Positions 42,264 to 51,299 of a DNA stretch of 64,000 bases are shown here, one piece after another. The DNA comes from CBDDFV01 sp965227335 (GTDB lineage Bacteria; Planctomycetota; Phycisphaerae; Phycisphaerales; SM1A02). The stretch lies in assembly GCA_965227335.1 (NCBI GenBank), contig CBDDFV010000008.1, positions 1-64,000 of the forward strand. The letters run 5' to 3'. The translations under genes and the position numbers were made by a program. Positions within the stretch are counted from its first letter, which is position 1. Each line of letters opens with the position of its first letter. The notes below the pieces were generated by a model. It saw only the letters and a list, made by a program, of their open reading frames with translations, searched no databases and was not told the origin of the DNA.

Positions 42264-45200
42264 ATGAACGGTACGAAGGTACGGCGGGGCGTCCGCTGCG
42301 CATTGATGTGCGCGGGCGCCATGTTGCTTTCCTCGACGTCGCTCGCGTTCGGGGCGGGCGCGGATCGGGAAGCGTTGCTGCAGGCGGAGATCGACGTGTC
42401 TTCGGGGGTGTCGCCGCAGCAGATCATCACGCTCGAGGCGCTGGAGAACGCGCCCGGCATTCCGGTCATTCACGAGATCACGCTGGGCGAAGATGTGCTG
42501 ACGCTGACGCTCGCGCCATACTCGGTGCGGTCGTCGCAGTATCAGATTCTCGCTCAGCTGGAGAACGGCGAGTACGTGAAGCACGCGCCGGGACCCGTGC
42601 GGACGCTGCGGGGCACGTTCCTCGAGCGGCCGGACGCGCAAATCGCAGGGGCCATGCTCGACGACGGGCTGTTCCTTTCGATCCTGCTCGACGGCGAACG
42701 ATTCTGGATGGAGCCCGTTCCCGCTGACCTGCCCAGCCGTCGGCCGGGCGACCACATGCTCTACACCGCGGGCGACGTGCATCCGCACGACATGGGCTGC
42801 GGCGTCCAGCACCAGCCGCTCGGACGCGAGGCGATGGAGCGGCGCATGCCGAATCCACAGGGCGCGGCGGGGGGCGGCGGCGTCTGCATCGCCGAACTCG
42901 CCTGCGACGCCGACACCGAGTACTTCAACGCGTACGGCTCCGTCGCCAACGTCGAGGCCCGCGTCAACTCGGTGATCAACACCGTGAACCAGCAGTACGA
43001 GGCGCAGGTCGGGATCTCGCACCAGATCACGACCATCATCGTGCGCACGGGCGCCGATCCCTACACGTCGACCGACGCCCAGACGCGTCTCTGCCAGTTC
43101 ATCACCGAATGGACCAACAACCAGCAGGCCGTCCAGCGCGACGTCGCCCATCTCTTCACGGGCGTGAACCTCAGCGGATCCACGATCGGGATTGCGGCGG
43201 ATATCGGCAACACCGGGATCTGCCAGAATTCGGGCGGCTGCTCGGGCGGCACCTACGGCACGTTCGGCTCCTACTGCCTGTCGCAGTCCGACTTCAACGG
43301 CAACTTCAGCTGCGCGACCGATCTCACCGCCCATGAACTCGGCCACCTCTGGGGCGCGTTCCACTGCTCGTGCTCCGGCAATACGATGAACTCGAGCATC
43401 ACGTGCGCCAACTCGTTCAGCGGCGGCACGATCAACTCGATCATCGCCTACCGGGACAGCCGGACCTGTCTGAGCGGCAACTGCTCCGGCGGACCGGCCG
43501 GTCCCGAGAACGACGACTGCGCCGATGCGACCGCGTTCAACGACGGGAACGGCGACGGCGTGATCGCGTACTCGACGCTCGGCGCGACCACCGACGGTCC
43601 GGCCAACCCGACGAATACGTGCAATGACTTCGGCCAGAACCAGACGTGGAACGACATCTGGTACACGTACGATGCCACGTGCTCCGGCACGCTCACGATC
43701 ACCACGTGCGATGACATCCATGGCGCGGGCGATCCGACGTACGACACGGACCTGGTGGTCTATGGTCCCTACGCCAGCGCCGGTAATATCAACTGCGGCT
43801 CGCTCGCGTCGAACCTGCTCGCGTGCAACGACGACGACCCGTCGAACCCCTGCGGGACGTCGGCGCCGTACTCGAGCACGATCGAGATCAACGTCAGCGC
43901 GGGCTCCACGTACCTCATCCGCGTCGGCGGCTGGAGCAGCGCGGAATCCGGCTCCGGCTTCCTCTCCGTCAACTGCGCCGGAACGACGCCCACGGGGGCG
44001 TGCTGCTTCGGCGACGGCTCGTGTTCGATCCTGACGGCCGCGGATTGTGCGGCGCAGGGCGGGACGTACCAGGGCGACGGCGTGAGCTGCGCCGCCGCGA
44101 ACTGCCCGCAGCCGATTGGCGCGTGCTGCTTCGGCGACGGCTCCTGCGCGCAACTCACCGCCTCGGACTGTACGGCCCAGGGCGGGACGTACCAGGGCGA
44201 CGGCGTCTCCTGCGCCGCCGCGAACTGTCCGCAGCCCCCGGCGACCGGGGCGTGCTGCTTCGGCGATGGGTCGTGCTCGATTCTGACCGCGGGCGACTGC
44301 GCGTCGCAGGGCGGGGCGTACCAGGGCGACGACGTGACCTGCGCCGCCGCCAACTGTCCGCAGCCGCCCGCCACCGGCGCGTGCTGCTTCCCGGACGGCT
44401 CGTGCGACGTGTTCACGGAAGCGGACTGCCTGAGCTTCGGCGGGACGTACGCGGGCGATGACGTGACCTGCGCGGCGGCGAACTGTCCGCAGCCGACCGG
44501 CGCCTGCTGCTTCGGCGACGGTTCGTGTGCGGTGCTGACGGCGTCGGACTGCGCGGCCCAGGGCGGAACGTACGAAGGCGACGGCGTGAGCTGCGCCGCC
44601 GCGAACTGTCCGCAGCCCGCCGGCGTGACGCTGGAGACGGGTTCGGTCGTGGCCGGCGGCTCGCCGGTGACGGTGAACCTCGCCAACACCTACGCGAGCC
44701 CCGTCGTCGTGTGCTCGATCCTCTACCAGAACAACGGGCTGCCGGTCGTCGCCCGCGTGAGCAACGTGACGGCCACGAGCTTCGATGTGAGATTGCAGAA
44801 TCCGTCCGGCGCCGGCGTCGCGGCGGAGGTGATTTCGTACCTCGTGGTCGAGGAAGGCGTCTACGACGTCAACGGCGTCCGTTTCGAGGCCCAGACCTAT
44901 GTCTCCACCGTGACCGACCGCAAGAGTTCGTGGAACGGTCAGGCCCAGTCTTATGGTCAGTCCTACACGAATCCGATCGTGGTCGGGCAGGTGATGTCCG
45001 AGAACGATCCGGACTGGTCGTTCTTCTGGTGCCGCGGCTCCAGCCGCCAGAGTCCGCCGAGCAGCTCCACGCTGCGGACGGGCAAGGGCGTGGGCGAGGA
45101 TCCCGATACGACGCGGGTCAACGAGGTCGTCGGCTTCATCGTCTTCGAAGCCGGCGCCGGGACGCTCGGCGGCGTCGAGTTCGAAGCGGGTCTGAGCAAC

Positions 45201-45461
45201 GACTCGATCCGCGGCGTCGGCAACAGCCCGCCGTACACGGCCGGGTTCAGCGCCGCGTTCAGCGGCGCGCCGGAAGTCGGCGTGGTGACGCAGGCCGCCA
45301 TGGACGGCAACGACGGCGGCTGGGCGCTCCACTGGAACGCCCCGTCGTCGACCGCCCTGTTCCTGGCGATCGATGAGGACCAGTTGTCCAATAACGAGCG
45401 TCGCCACACGACCGAGCAGGTCGGCTACGTGGTCTTCCGGACCAACGTCCTGCTGCCGTAG
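42264..45461 (+). CDS. Large secreted metalloprotease with five Cys-rich repeats
   Basis: This 1065-residue protein starts behind CAGGAG and has a signal peptide (about 1-30), a pro-region and a reprolysin-like zinc protease domain (about 210-410). The zinc site is His357, Glu358, His361 and His367 in HELGHLWGAFH, and NTMNSS gives a Met-turn. A beta-sandwich resembling pre-peptidase domains follows (about 415-575). Then come five 40-43-residue repeats with six cysteines each (about 578-785). The C-terminal ~280 residues contain two related beta-rich halves (VNGVRFEAQ / LGGVEFEAG). Unlike other secreted genes here it has no dockerin-like tail. It probably degrades extracellular protein. Confidence 0.85.
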   Translation: MNGTKVRRGVRCALMCAGAMLLSSTSLAFGAGADREALLQAEIDVSSGVSPQQIITLEALENAPGIPVIHEITLGEDVLTLTLAPYSVRSSQYQILAQLENGEYVKHAPGPVRTLRGTFLERPDAQIAGAMLDDGLFLSILLDGERFWMEPVPADLPSRRPGDHMLYTAGDVHPHDMGCGVQHQPLGREAMERRMPNPQGAAGGGGVCIAELACDADTEYFNAYGSVANVEARVNSVINTVNQQYEAQVGISHQITTIIVRTGADPYTSTDAQTRLCQFITEWTNNQQAVQRDVAHLFTGVNLSGSTIGIAADIGNTGICQNSGGCSGGTYGTFGSYCLSQSDFNGNFSCATDLTAHELGHLWGAFHCSCSGNTMNSSITCANSFSGGTINSIIAYRDSRTCLSGNCSGGPAGPENDDCADATAFNDGNGDGVIAYSTLGATTDGPANPTNTCNDFGQNQTWNDIWYTYDATCSGTLTITTCDDIHGAGDPTYDTDLVVYGPYASAGNINCGSLASNLLACNDDDPSNPCGTSAPYSSTIEINVSAGSTYLIRVGGWSSAESGSGFLSVNCAGTTPTGACCFGDGSCSILTAADCAAQGGTYQGDGVSCAAANCPQPIGACCFGDGSCAQLTASDCTAQGGTYQGDGVSCAAANCPQPPATGACCFGDGSCSILTAGDCASQGGAYQGDDVTCAAANCPQPPATGACCFPDGSCDVFTEADCLSFGGTYAGDDVTCAAANCPQPTGACCFGDGSCAVLTASDCAAQGGTYEGDGVSCAAANCPQPAGVTLETGSVVAGGSPVTVNLANTYASPVVVCSILYQNNGLPVVARVSNVTATSFDVRLQNPSGAGVAAEVISYLVVEEGVYDVNGVRFEAQTYVSTVTDRKSSWNGQAQSYGQSYTNPIVVGQVMSENDPDWSFFWCRGSSRQSPPSSSTLRTGKGVGEDPDTTRVNEVVGFIVFEAGAGTLGGVEFEAGLSNDSIRGVGNSPPYTAGFSAAFSGAPEVGVVTQAAMDGNDGGWALHWNAPSSTALFLAIDEDQLSNNERRHTTEQVGYVVFRTNVLLP
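43995..44619 (+). repeat. Five tandem coding repeats (~120-126 bp)
   Basis: These encode five copies of a module starting GACCFGDGSC, continuing with LTA-DC-QGGTYQGDGV and ending CAAANCPQP. Copy 4 is the most divergent (PDGSCDVFTEADCLSFGG). The DNA copies are also alike, which indicates fairly recent duplication or gene conversion. Six Cys per copy suggest disulfide-stabilised knots or a binding stalk. Confidence 0.9.
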
Positions 45462-45492
45462 ACCGCGTTCTTATCACGCTTCATCTGTACAC

Positions 45493-45529
45493 GCCGCCGC
45501 TCCGTTCTCACGGGGCGGCGGCTTTGTTT
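45493..45529 (+). terminator. Rho-independent terminator of the metalloprotease gene
   Basis: GCCGCCGCTCCG (45493-45504) pairs with CGGGGCGGCGGC (45511-45522), with one G-T wobble and a 6-nt loop, followed by TTTGTTT. It lies 31 bp after the stop codon. Confidence 0.85.
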
Positions 45530-45646
45530 CCCGGGTCGAGACCCGGACGCGGCGTTGCAGGTTCCGGGCGTGCGAACCAAAGGCGGACCGTGCGAACGCC
45601 GATGAAAGGAGCGGGTCCGGGAGGACGGCGTCGGCGCGATTGCTCT

Positions 45647-47581
45647 ATGAAACTGACGATCGAAGACATCCTGAAGTCGCCGGAGCTGCCTTCGTTGCCG
45701 GTGGTCACCGTCAAGGTGCTGGCGCTGCTGGAGGACCCCGACGTCAGGGTGAGCGAGCTCGAGTCGCTCATCCTCGTCGATCCGGGCCTCGCCGCGCGAG
45801 TGCTCAAGACCGTGAACTCGGCCCGGTACGGCCTGCGTCATCCGTGCACGTCCATCCACCGCGCGGTGTCATTGCTCGGTCTCGACGCCATTCGCAACCT
45901 CGTCCTGTCGTGCGGTCTCGCCGAGGTCGCGTTGTCGCTTCAGGACGTGCCCGAAGAGCCGCTCTGCCGGTTCTGGCGACGGCTGGTCTACAGCGCGGTC
46001 GCGGCCCGCGAGATGGCGATGCTCACCGACGCCTGCGATCCCGAGGAGGCGTTTCTCTGCGGCATGTTCCAGGACGTGGGGCTGATCGCCCTGCTCCGCG
46101 TCGCGCCGGACGAGTACCCCGACATCATCGGGGCGGTCGGCGCTGATCATCGCGACCTGACGCCGTCGGAATGGGAGACGCTGGGGCTCGATCACGCGCG
46201 GGTCGGAGCGGCGTTGTGCGCGAAGTGGGGGTTGCCCGAGCGGGTCTGCCAGTGCATCGAGGTGCATCACATTCCCGACCAGGCGGAGGGCGACGCCCGG
46301 ACGCTCGCCCGCTGCGTGTATCTCGGCCAGACGGTCGAACTGTTCCTCAGCGCCGAGGGCGCGCCGGACCTGCTGGACCGGTTCCTGGCCCAGATGCGGG
46401 CGTGGTTCGGTCACGAACATCAGAATCTGCTGCAGTGGTTCGAGCAGGTTGCGTCGGAGTCCGCGGATATCGCCGACGTGCTCGACCAGCCGATCGGACC
46501 CACTCCCCACGTGCCGTCGATCGTGGCGGAGGCCACGGAGCGTCAACTCGCCCACCAGATCTCGGTGCAGCGCGAGACGGAGGCGCTCCGCAGTCGGAAC
46601 ACCGAACTCGCCGCTCTCGCCCGCACCGATCCGCTCACGGGAGCGGGGAACCGCGCGCACCTCGAAGCGCAGCTGGAGTCGGATCTCGCGTCCTGCCGAC
46701 GCGAGAATCGTCCGCTCGCCCTGCTCTTCCTGGATGCGGATCGCTTCAAGGCGATCAACGACGCGTACGGACATACGGCGGGCGACCTCGTGATCCAGGA
46801 ACTCGCCGACCGGGTGCGTGAAGCCGCCGCCGGCGCCGGCGAAGTCTGTCGCTTCGGCGGCGAGGAGTTCGCCCTCGTCCTCCCCGGCTGGTCGAGCGAA
46901 CAGGCCCACCGCCTCGGCGAACGGATCCGCGCCCACGTCGCGAGCTCGCCGGTGTCGACGACGTCGTCCGACATGACGCCGGTCTCCGTCCACATCACCG
47001 TCAGCGTCGGCATCGCCGTCGCGTCGCCCGATGAGCGCTCCGATGTGGCCGGCATGCTTCGCGAGGCGGACCAGGCCGTGTACGCCGCGAAACGCGAGGG
47101 ACGCGACTGCGTGTGCGCCCGCGACTGCTCGTCGGGCGGCGCGGGTTTCCTCCGCGGCGACGGGGCGCCGGCCGCGCCGATTCGCGGCGCCGTCCTCATC
47201 GTCGACGCCGATCCCTTCGCCGCCCGTCACCTCGCCGGCGCGATCTCCGGCCGCACCGGACGCCACGTCGAGATCGCGTCCGATCTCCTCGCCGTGCACC
47301 GGGCGTTCGCCGCGGAGCGCTCGTACGACGTCATCGTGTTCGATCCGATCACGCCGGGCGGGGCGGCGGCCGTGCTCGCGGCGGTGCGACGGGCCGACCC
47401 GAATCGCAAGTGCCGCATCGTCGTCGTCGCCACCGTGCTCGATCGCGAGACCGAGTACGTCTGCCGCGTCGGCGGCGCCTCGTCGATCTCGACCAAAGCG
47501 GTGACGGCGGTTGATCTGGACGGCTGGATCGCGGAAGTCTTCGGCCTCAATGCGCCGCCGCGAGCGGGACGAGCGGCATGA
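45647..47581 (+). CDS. HDOD-GGDEF-receiver signalling protein
   Basis: This 644-residue cytoplasmic protein begins with an HDOD domain (about 12-215; degenerate HD signature, FQDVGLI). It continues with a linker and a diguanylate cyclase domain (about 335-500) with the active motif GGEEF at 404-408 and an intact DADRFKAIND metal segment. No RxxD inhibitory site is visible. It ends with a receiver-like domain (about 520-635) keeping an Asp (Asp566 in VIVFDP) and a late Lys (STKAV). It should make cyclic-di-GMP. The start ATG at 45647 lacks a Shine-Dalgarno sequence at normal spacing. The 178-bp spacer downstream holds nothing I can call. Confidence 0.85.
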   Translation: MKLTIEDILKSPELPSLPVVTVKVLALLEDPDVRVSELESLILVDPGLAARVLKTVNSARYGLRHPCTSIHRAVSLLGLDAIRNLVLSCGLAEVALSLQDVPEEPLCRFWRRLVYSAVAAREMAMLTDACDPEEAFLCGMFQDVGLIALLRVAPDEYPDIIGAVGADHRDLTPSEWETLGLDHARVGAALCAKWGLPERVCQCIEVHHIPDQAEGDARTLARCVYLGQTVELFLSAEGAPDLLDRFLAQMRAWFGHEHQNLLQWFEQVASESADIADVLDQPIGPTPHVPSIVAEATERQLAHQISVQRETEALRSRNTELAALARTDPLTGAGNRAHLEAQLESDLASCRRENRPLALLFLDADRFKAINDAYGHTAGDLVIQELADRVREAAAGAGEVCRFGGEEFALVLPGWSSEQAHRLGERIRAHVASSPVSTTSSDMTPVSVHITVSVGIAVASPDERSDVAGMLREADQAVYAAKREGRDCVCARDCSSGGAGFLRGDGAPAAPIRGAVLIVDADPFAARHLAGAISGRTGRHVEIASDLLAVHRAFAAERSYDVIVFDPITPGGAAAVLAAVRRADPNRKCRIVVVATVLDRETEYVCRVGGASSISTKAVTAVDLDGWIAEVFGLNAPPRAGRAA

Positions 47582-47759
47582 ACCCGGGGCCGGAAGCGGG
47601 GGCGCGCCGAGGGTCGATCACCCTCGCCTCGCATCCGCACGCGCCCACGCGGCCCCGCATGCGATGCGGACGCGTGAACACGGGGAGCCCGCCGACGTGC
47701 GGCGGCGTCGCGTCCGTCGGCCCGGCCCCAGTTCGCCGGACCGACGGACCCGCCGTGAC

Positions 47760-48533
47760 TCAGTCGGACGCGATCACACGCTCCGGGCCGCTTGTGATCC
47801 GAGCCTGCAGCACCGTCTCCAGTTGATCGCCGTCGTTCAGACGCGCGCGAATCGGGATCTGCTTCGACGGCGCGGCTTGCGTCGGCGCCACACGCAGTCG
47901 GACGCGTTGCGCCTGCCCCGGCCCCAGAGCGGTCGGTGCAAACCCGACGACCGTGGTGCAGCCGCACCCCGTGCTGATTCCCCCGATCCGCACCGTTTCC
48001 GAGCCCGCGTTGATGATCCAGACCGAGGCGTCAACGGCTGATCCCACCGGGACCTCACCGAGATCGGCGAGGGTCGGCGTCAGCGTGACGGGGGCAGGGG
48101 CGGTCGACGTCGACGCCGCCCCGTCGGCGCTCGTCCGCAGCGTTGTCGACATCGTGACGGGGTCGCCCCACGTCGGTGTGAAACGAATCGGGATCCGCTT
48201 CGTCTTCTCCGGCGCGGTCGGGGTCTTCACCTCGAACGAAAAGGCGTGGGCCTGTCCCGGGGCGAGGCTCACCGGTTCGAACGCGACGGTCGTGCAGCCG
48301 CAACCTGGATCGGCCCGGTCGATCGTGATCGACTGGTTCGAGGTGTTGATCAACCAACCGGCCGCGGTGATCGTCGAGCCGGCGGCGACGTCGCCCAGAT
48401 CCAGCCGCGCCGGGATGACCGCGAGTCCGGAATCCGAGGCGCACGTGATCGTCGGCGACGGTGCGTGATCCGCATGGCCGGGTTCAGTCGGCGACGCGGT
48501 GAGCAACAGAGCGAGAGAGAATGCGGTCAACAT
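47760..48533 (-). CDS. Secreted protein with two DUF1573 domains
   Basis: The ATG at 48533, with AGGAG upstream, gives 257 residues. There is a signal peptide (about 1-20) and two tandem Ig-like DUF1573 domains, each with the hallmark CGCTT (in DPGCGCTTVAF and STGCGCTTVVGF). An earlier in-frame start would add 32 residues ahead of the signal peptide and has no ribosome binding site. DUF1573 domains are extracytoplasmic and of unknown biochemical function. The gene lies downstream of the M56-DUF1573 membrane protein on the same strand (163-bp spacer), so it is likely part of the same signalling unit. Confidence 0.82.
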   Translation of the reverse strand: MLTAFSLALLLTASPTEPGHADHAPSPTITCASDSGLAVIPARLDLGDVAAGSTITAAGWLINTSNQSITIDRADPGCGCTTVAFEPVSLAPGQAHAFSFEVKTPTAPEKTKRIPIRFTPTWGDPVTMSTTLRTSADGAASTSTAPAPVTLTPTLADLGEVPVGSAVDASVWIINAGSETVRIGGISTGCGCTTVVGFAPTALGPGQAQRVRLRVAPTQAAPSKQIPIRARLNDGDQLETVLQARITSGPERVIASD

Positions 48534-48696
48534 GCTTGAAACTCCTGCAAAAGGGGACAAGGGATATGAGGCAGAGATGGTGGAGGGACCGCGGAAGAGT
48601 CGATCGTGTTCGTCACGGGCGTGACGCACCGATCGCGCACGGTCGTGAAGACACGCCGGGTCGTCCGTTGGATTGAGGACCAGATCAGTCGTGGGT

Positions 48697-50031
48697 TCAG
48701 CCGGCGCGCGTCGTCACCCGGACGTACACCTGGATCGGCGGCAACTCATCGAAGAAGAATGTCACGGCGCGGCGTCGCTCGGCTCCGGGCTCCGCGGGGG
48801 CGTCGACGGTCACCGGAAGGGTCAGGGTCGATCCCGGCCGGAGCGTGAACGGCGCCGTCTCTCGCACCTTCGTGCAGCCGCACGCCGCCTTGCTTCTGCG
48901 ATAGTGAACCGGGGCCGCGCCGACGTTCACGAGCCGAATCACGCCCGACGCGACGCCGCCCGGCGTCGTCTCGCCAAGGTCCACTTCCCCGGGCGCCGGT
49001 GCGATCGCATACATCGGACGCGCGACGTCGGCCGATTCCGGCGGCGCCACGGTCAATGGCCGCGGCTGGGCCAGTGCGGCGACGCCGACCGTCAACGCCG
49101 CGACCAACGAGGTGGCGACGATCCACGCGCGACCGCAGCTCGCGAGGGACGGGGCGCTGCTGAGCAAGGCGTCGATCCGTCGCGCCAGGCTCGACCGCGC
49201 CCGCGCCCCGGAGAGCGCCGGCAGCGATGCGGCGGGCGACGTGGCGAGATTCAGCAACATCGCCGCGTAATCGGTCGGATCATCTCCGCGGGCGACGACA
49301 CGGGCGTCGCACGCCATCTCACTCGCGTCGTAGATCGTCCGGCGCAACCGCCACACGAGGGGGTGCCACGGCAGCACACACGTCGCGCACTCCGCAATCA
49401 GTCGCCACCAGTGATCCCGACGCGTCAGATGAGCGAGTTCATGGGCGATCATCTGCTCGAACGCACGCGGATCGGCGGCGGCGTCGAGCCTGCACGGCAG
49501 CAACAATCGACGAGAGCGACCCCAGCTACAGATCGCGGGGCTGGCCAACGCGGGGCTGCGGCAGAGAACAACCCCGCGAAGACCCGCCTCCCGCGCCAGA
49601 CGATTCGTGATCGTCACCGCATACGCGTCCTGACACGGTCGCGCTGCTCGTGCGAGACGGACGCCCTCCGCCATCCCGCGCCACAGTCGCATGAACAACA
49701 CCAGCGAAACGATCCCCCAGATCACGAATCCGATGTCGAGCCAGCCCCGCCGCGCGAGTGCGGCCGGAGCGTCGTCGGCATCGATGATCGAAGACGTCGC
49801 TCCGCCCGGTGCGAACACGGGACCGGGAAACAGCCCGACGCCGATCGCCTCGGCGACGAACGTCAGGAGGGGGGCGGCGAGGGTGACGAGCAACCCGGTG
49901 ACGGCGAGGGCGTGCGCACGAGCCGGACGACGCGCCGCCAGCCGCGCGGCCGCGAGGGCGATGGCCGGAAACACGACGAGCTGCATGGCGATGAGGCCGC
50001 CGGGAGGCAACGTCTGGAGTGAAGCGATCAT
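48697..50031 (-). CDS. M56 (BlaR1-type) membrane metallopeptidase fused to a DUF1573 domain
   Basis: This 444-residue protein has several N-terminal membrane helices (about 12-35, 41-65, 92-113). A cytoplasmic M56 peptidase domain has the zinc motif HELAH at 197-201 and the downstream EMACDARV glutamate. A final helix (about 308-330) is followed by an extracytoplasmic C-terminal DUF1573 domain (about 345-440) with CGCTK at 384-388. In BlaR1/MecR1 the C-terminal sensor is a penicillin-binding domain; here DUF1573 takes that place. Its ATG overlaps the stop of the BlaI-type repressor (ATGA), so the two are coupled. The expected role is cleavage or inactivation of the repressor after an external signal. 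Confidence 0.85.
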   Translation of the reverse strand: MIASLQTLPPGGLIAMQLVVFPAIALAAARLAARRPARAHALAVTGLLVTLAAPLLTFVAEAIGVGLFPGPVFAPGGATSSIIDADDAPAALARRGWLDIGFVIWGIVSLVLFMRLWRGMAEGVRLARAARPCQDAYAVTITNRLAREAGLRGVVLCRSPALASPAICSWGRSRRLLLPCRLDAAADPRAFEQMIAHELAHLTRRDHWWRLIAECATCVLPWHPLVWRLRRTIYDASEMACDARVVARGDDPTDYAAMLLNLATSPAASLPALSGARARSSLARRIDALLSSAPSLASCGRAWIVATSLVAALTVGVAALAQPRPLTVAPPESADVARPMYAIAPAPGEVDLGETTPGGVASGVIRLVNVGAAPVHYRRSKAACGCTKVRETAPFTLRPGSTLTLPVTVDAPAEPGAERRRAVTFFFDELPPIQVYVRVTTRAG

Positions 50032-50426
50032 GTGTCCCGCCCCTCCCGTTCGCGCTTTCGGGCGTCGATGAGCGACCGCAGCGCGTCGAGTTCGGCGTCA
50101 TCCAGAGATTCGGAGAGCAGGTGCTGGAACGCCATCAGGCGATCGCCGGCGAACACCGTGTCGACCATCCGATTGATGACGCTTCGTCCCGCCTCCTCTC
50201 GGGAGCACGTGGGACGATAGACGTAACTGCGGCCGGCGGAGCGGTGGGTTACCCAGCCCGCCCGGGTGAGCTTCTGGAGGATGGTGAGGACCGTGGTGTA
50301 CGCCGGGGGGGAGTCACCGGGGAGCGTGTCGAGCACCTCCCGCACCGTCCCCTCCCCGAGTTCCCACAGGACCTCCATCACGACGGCCTGCAGTTCCCCG
50401 AGCTGATCGAAATCGCGTTCCGGCAT
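50028..50426 (-). CDS. BlaI/MecI-family transcriptional repressor
   Basis: This 132-residue winged-helix repressor contains ELQAVVMEVLWELGEG, the recognition region PPAYTTVLTILQKLTRAGWV and SAGRSYVYRP. A dimerisation helix region follows. AGGAGG precedes the ATG at 50426. It is the first gene of the three-gene operon with the M56-DUF1573 and DUF1573 genes. A palindrome over its own promoter suggests autorepression relieved by the M56 protease. Confidence 0.92.
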   Translation of the reverse strand: MPERDFDQLGELQAVVMEVLWELGEGTVREVLDTLPGDSPPAYTTVLTILQKLTRAGWVTHRSAGRSYVYRPTCSREEAGRSVINRMVDTVFAGDRLMAFQHLLSESLDDAELDALRSLIDARKREREGRDT

Positions 50427-50441
50427 CCGACGCCTCCTGAT

Positions 50442-50480
50442 TACTATGGTCCATAGTACTACTGGGGGTCGTAGAGTCAA
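50442..50480 (-). promoter_or_regulatory. Promoter and 17-bp operator palindrome of the BlaI operon
   Basis: On the minus strand, -35 TTGACT (50480-50475), a 16-nt spacer and -10 TACTAT (50458-50453) are visible. The perfect palindrome TACTATGGTCCATAGTA (50442-50458) covers the -10 box and the probable start point. It has the size and dyad form expected of a BlaI-family operator and lies 16 nt before the repressor gene, so autorepression is very likely. Confidence 0.8.
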
Positions 50481-50737
50481 ACGGGATCTTCGGATCTTTC
50501 TTGCGTCGGCGTCCGTTTTTTTGAGAGGGCGGTCCGACCGGGAATCAGGCTCGGGGCCCTGCCGCGCGTTTCGGTCGCGATCGCGGGGGCGGTCCCCGGG
50601 CGGGATGAGGCTTCCGGGGGGTCGGGCCGGGGTCAAGCGGTTCGTCGGCTGGGTCGATAGCGTTGGTGGAGCGATGTCTGAACGAGCGCCGGTCGTCGGC
50701 CGAACGATCGCCCCGCCACCCCGCCCTGGAGACGGCC

Positions 50738-51109
50738 ATGGCCAGAATCCTGATCGCTGACGATGATCCCAAGTTCGTGCACGCCCTCCGCATTCGTCTG
50801 GAGGGGGCCGGCCACGAGGTTCTGGAGGCGACCGACAGCTATTGTGCGGTCGCGGTGAGCGGCCGCGAGCATCCGGACCTGCTGCTGCTGGACATCAACA
50901 TGCCGGCGGGCGACGGGTTTTCCGTCCAGGACCGCGTCCGGAAGATCGATGATGCGCTGGCTCACGTCCCGGTGATCTACATGACGGGCAGCGCGGACGA
51001 TGCTCTCGAGGATGAGGCGTTCCGTCACGGCGCCGCCGCGCTCGTCCATAAGCCCTTCAACATGACTGACCTGCTGATGTACATCGACACGGCCCTCGCC
51101 GCGGCGTAG
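50738..51109 (+). CDS. Single-domain response regulator (receiver)
   Basis: This 123-residue CheY-like receiver has no output domain: ILIADDDPKF acidic cluster, phosphoacceptor in LLLLDINMPAGDG (about Asp52), a MTGS segment and Lys in VHKPF. GGAG lies upstream of the ATG at 50738. No kinase is adjacent. It probably relays phosphate or acts by protein contact. A 12-bp hairpin follows. Confidence 0.92.
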   Translation: MARILIADDDPKFVHALRIRLEGAGHEVLEATDSYCAVAVSGREHPDLLLLDINMPAGDGFSVQDRVRKIDDALAHVPVIYMTGSADDALEDEAFRHGAAALVHKPFNMTDLLMYIDTALAAA

Positions 51110-51132
51110 GTCGGCGCGACCCCTGTTCCATC

Positions 51133-51164
51133 GACAAGGCCGCCCCGCTGAGGGCGGCCTTGTC
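51133..51164 (+). terminator. Hairpin downstream of the receiver gene
   Basis: GACAAGGCCGCC (51133-51144) pairs perfectly with GGCGGCCTTGTC (51153-51164) across an 8-nt loop. There is no T tract on either side. It separates the receiver gene from convergent tRNA genes and may act as a bidirectional terminator. Confidence 0.6.
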
Positions 51165-51173
51165 CATGGTCAA

Positions 51174-51248
51174 TCGGGCTGAGAGGATTCGAACCTCCGA
51201 CCTTCTGACCCCCAGTCAGACGCGCTAACCAAGCTGCGCTACAGCCCG
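51174..51248 (-). tRNA. tRNA-Pro (GGG anticodon)
   Basis: The 75-nt cloverleaf has acceptor CGGGCTG/CAGCCCG, anticodon stem TCTGA/TCAGA and loop CTGGGGG, giving GGG. T arm GGTTCGAATCC. CCA is not encoded. Confidence 0.94.
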
Positions 51249-51299
51249 TGAGATGGAACGGGTCGACTCGGCGGCCGCCGATGCTCGACCCGGGAAAAG

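Noticed and set aside
43995..44619. Non-coding satellite or CRISPR-like repeat
   Set aside because: The repeats are in frame inside the metalloprotease gene and encode conserved six-Cys modules.
42252..45407. Very long open frame on the minus strand opposite the metalloprotease
   Set aside because: High GC with few stop codons creates long antisense frames. The product is Arg/Val/His-rich with no motif, and the plus-strand gene has a signal peptide, zinc site and ribosome binding site.
47578..47826. Small plus-strand ORF overlapping the end of the HDOD-GGDEF gene
   Set aside because: ATGA-type overlap exists, but the product is low complexity, lacks a ribosome binding site and runs into the antisense of the DUF1573 gene.
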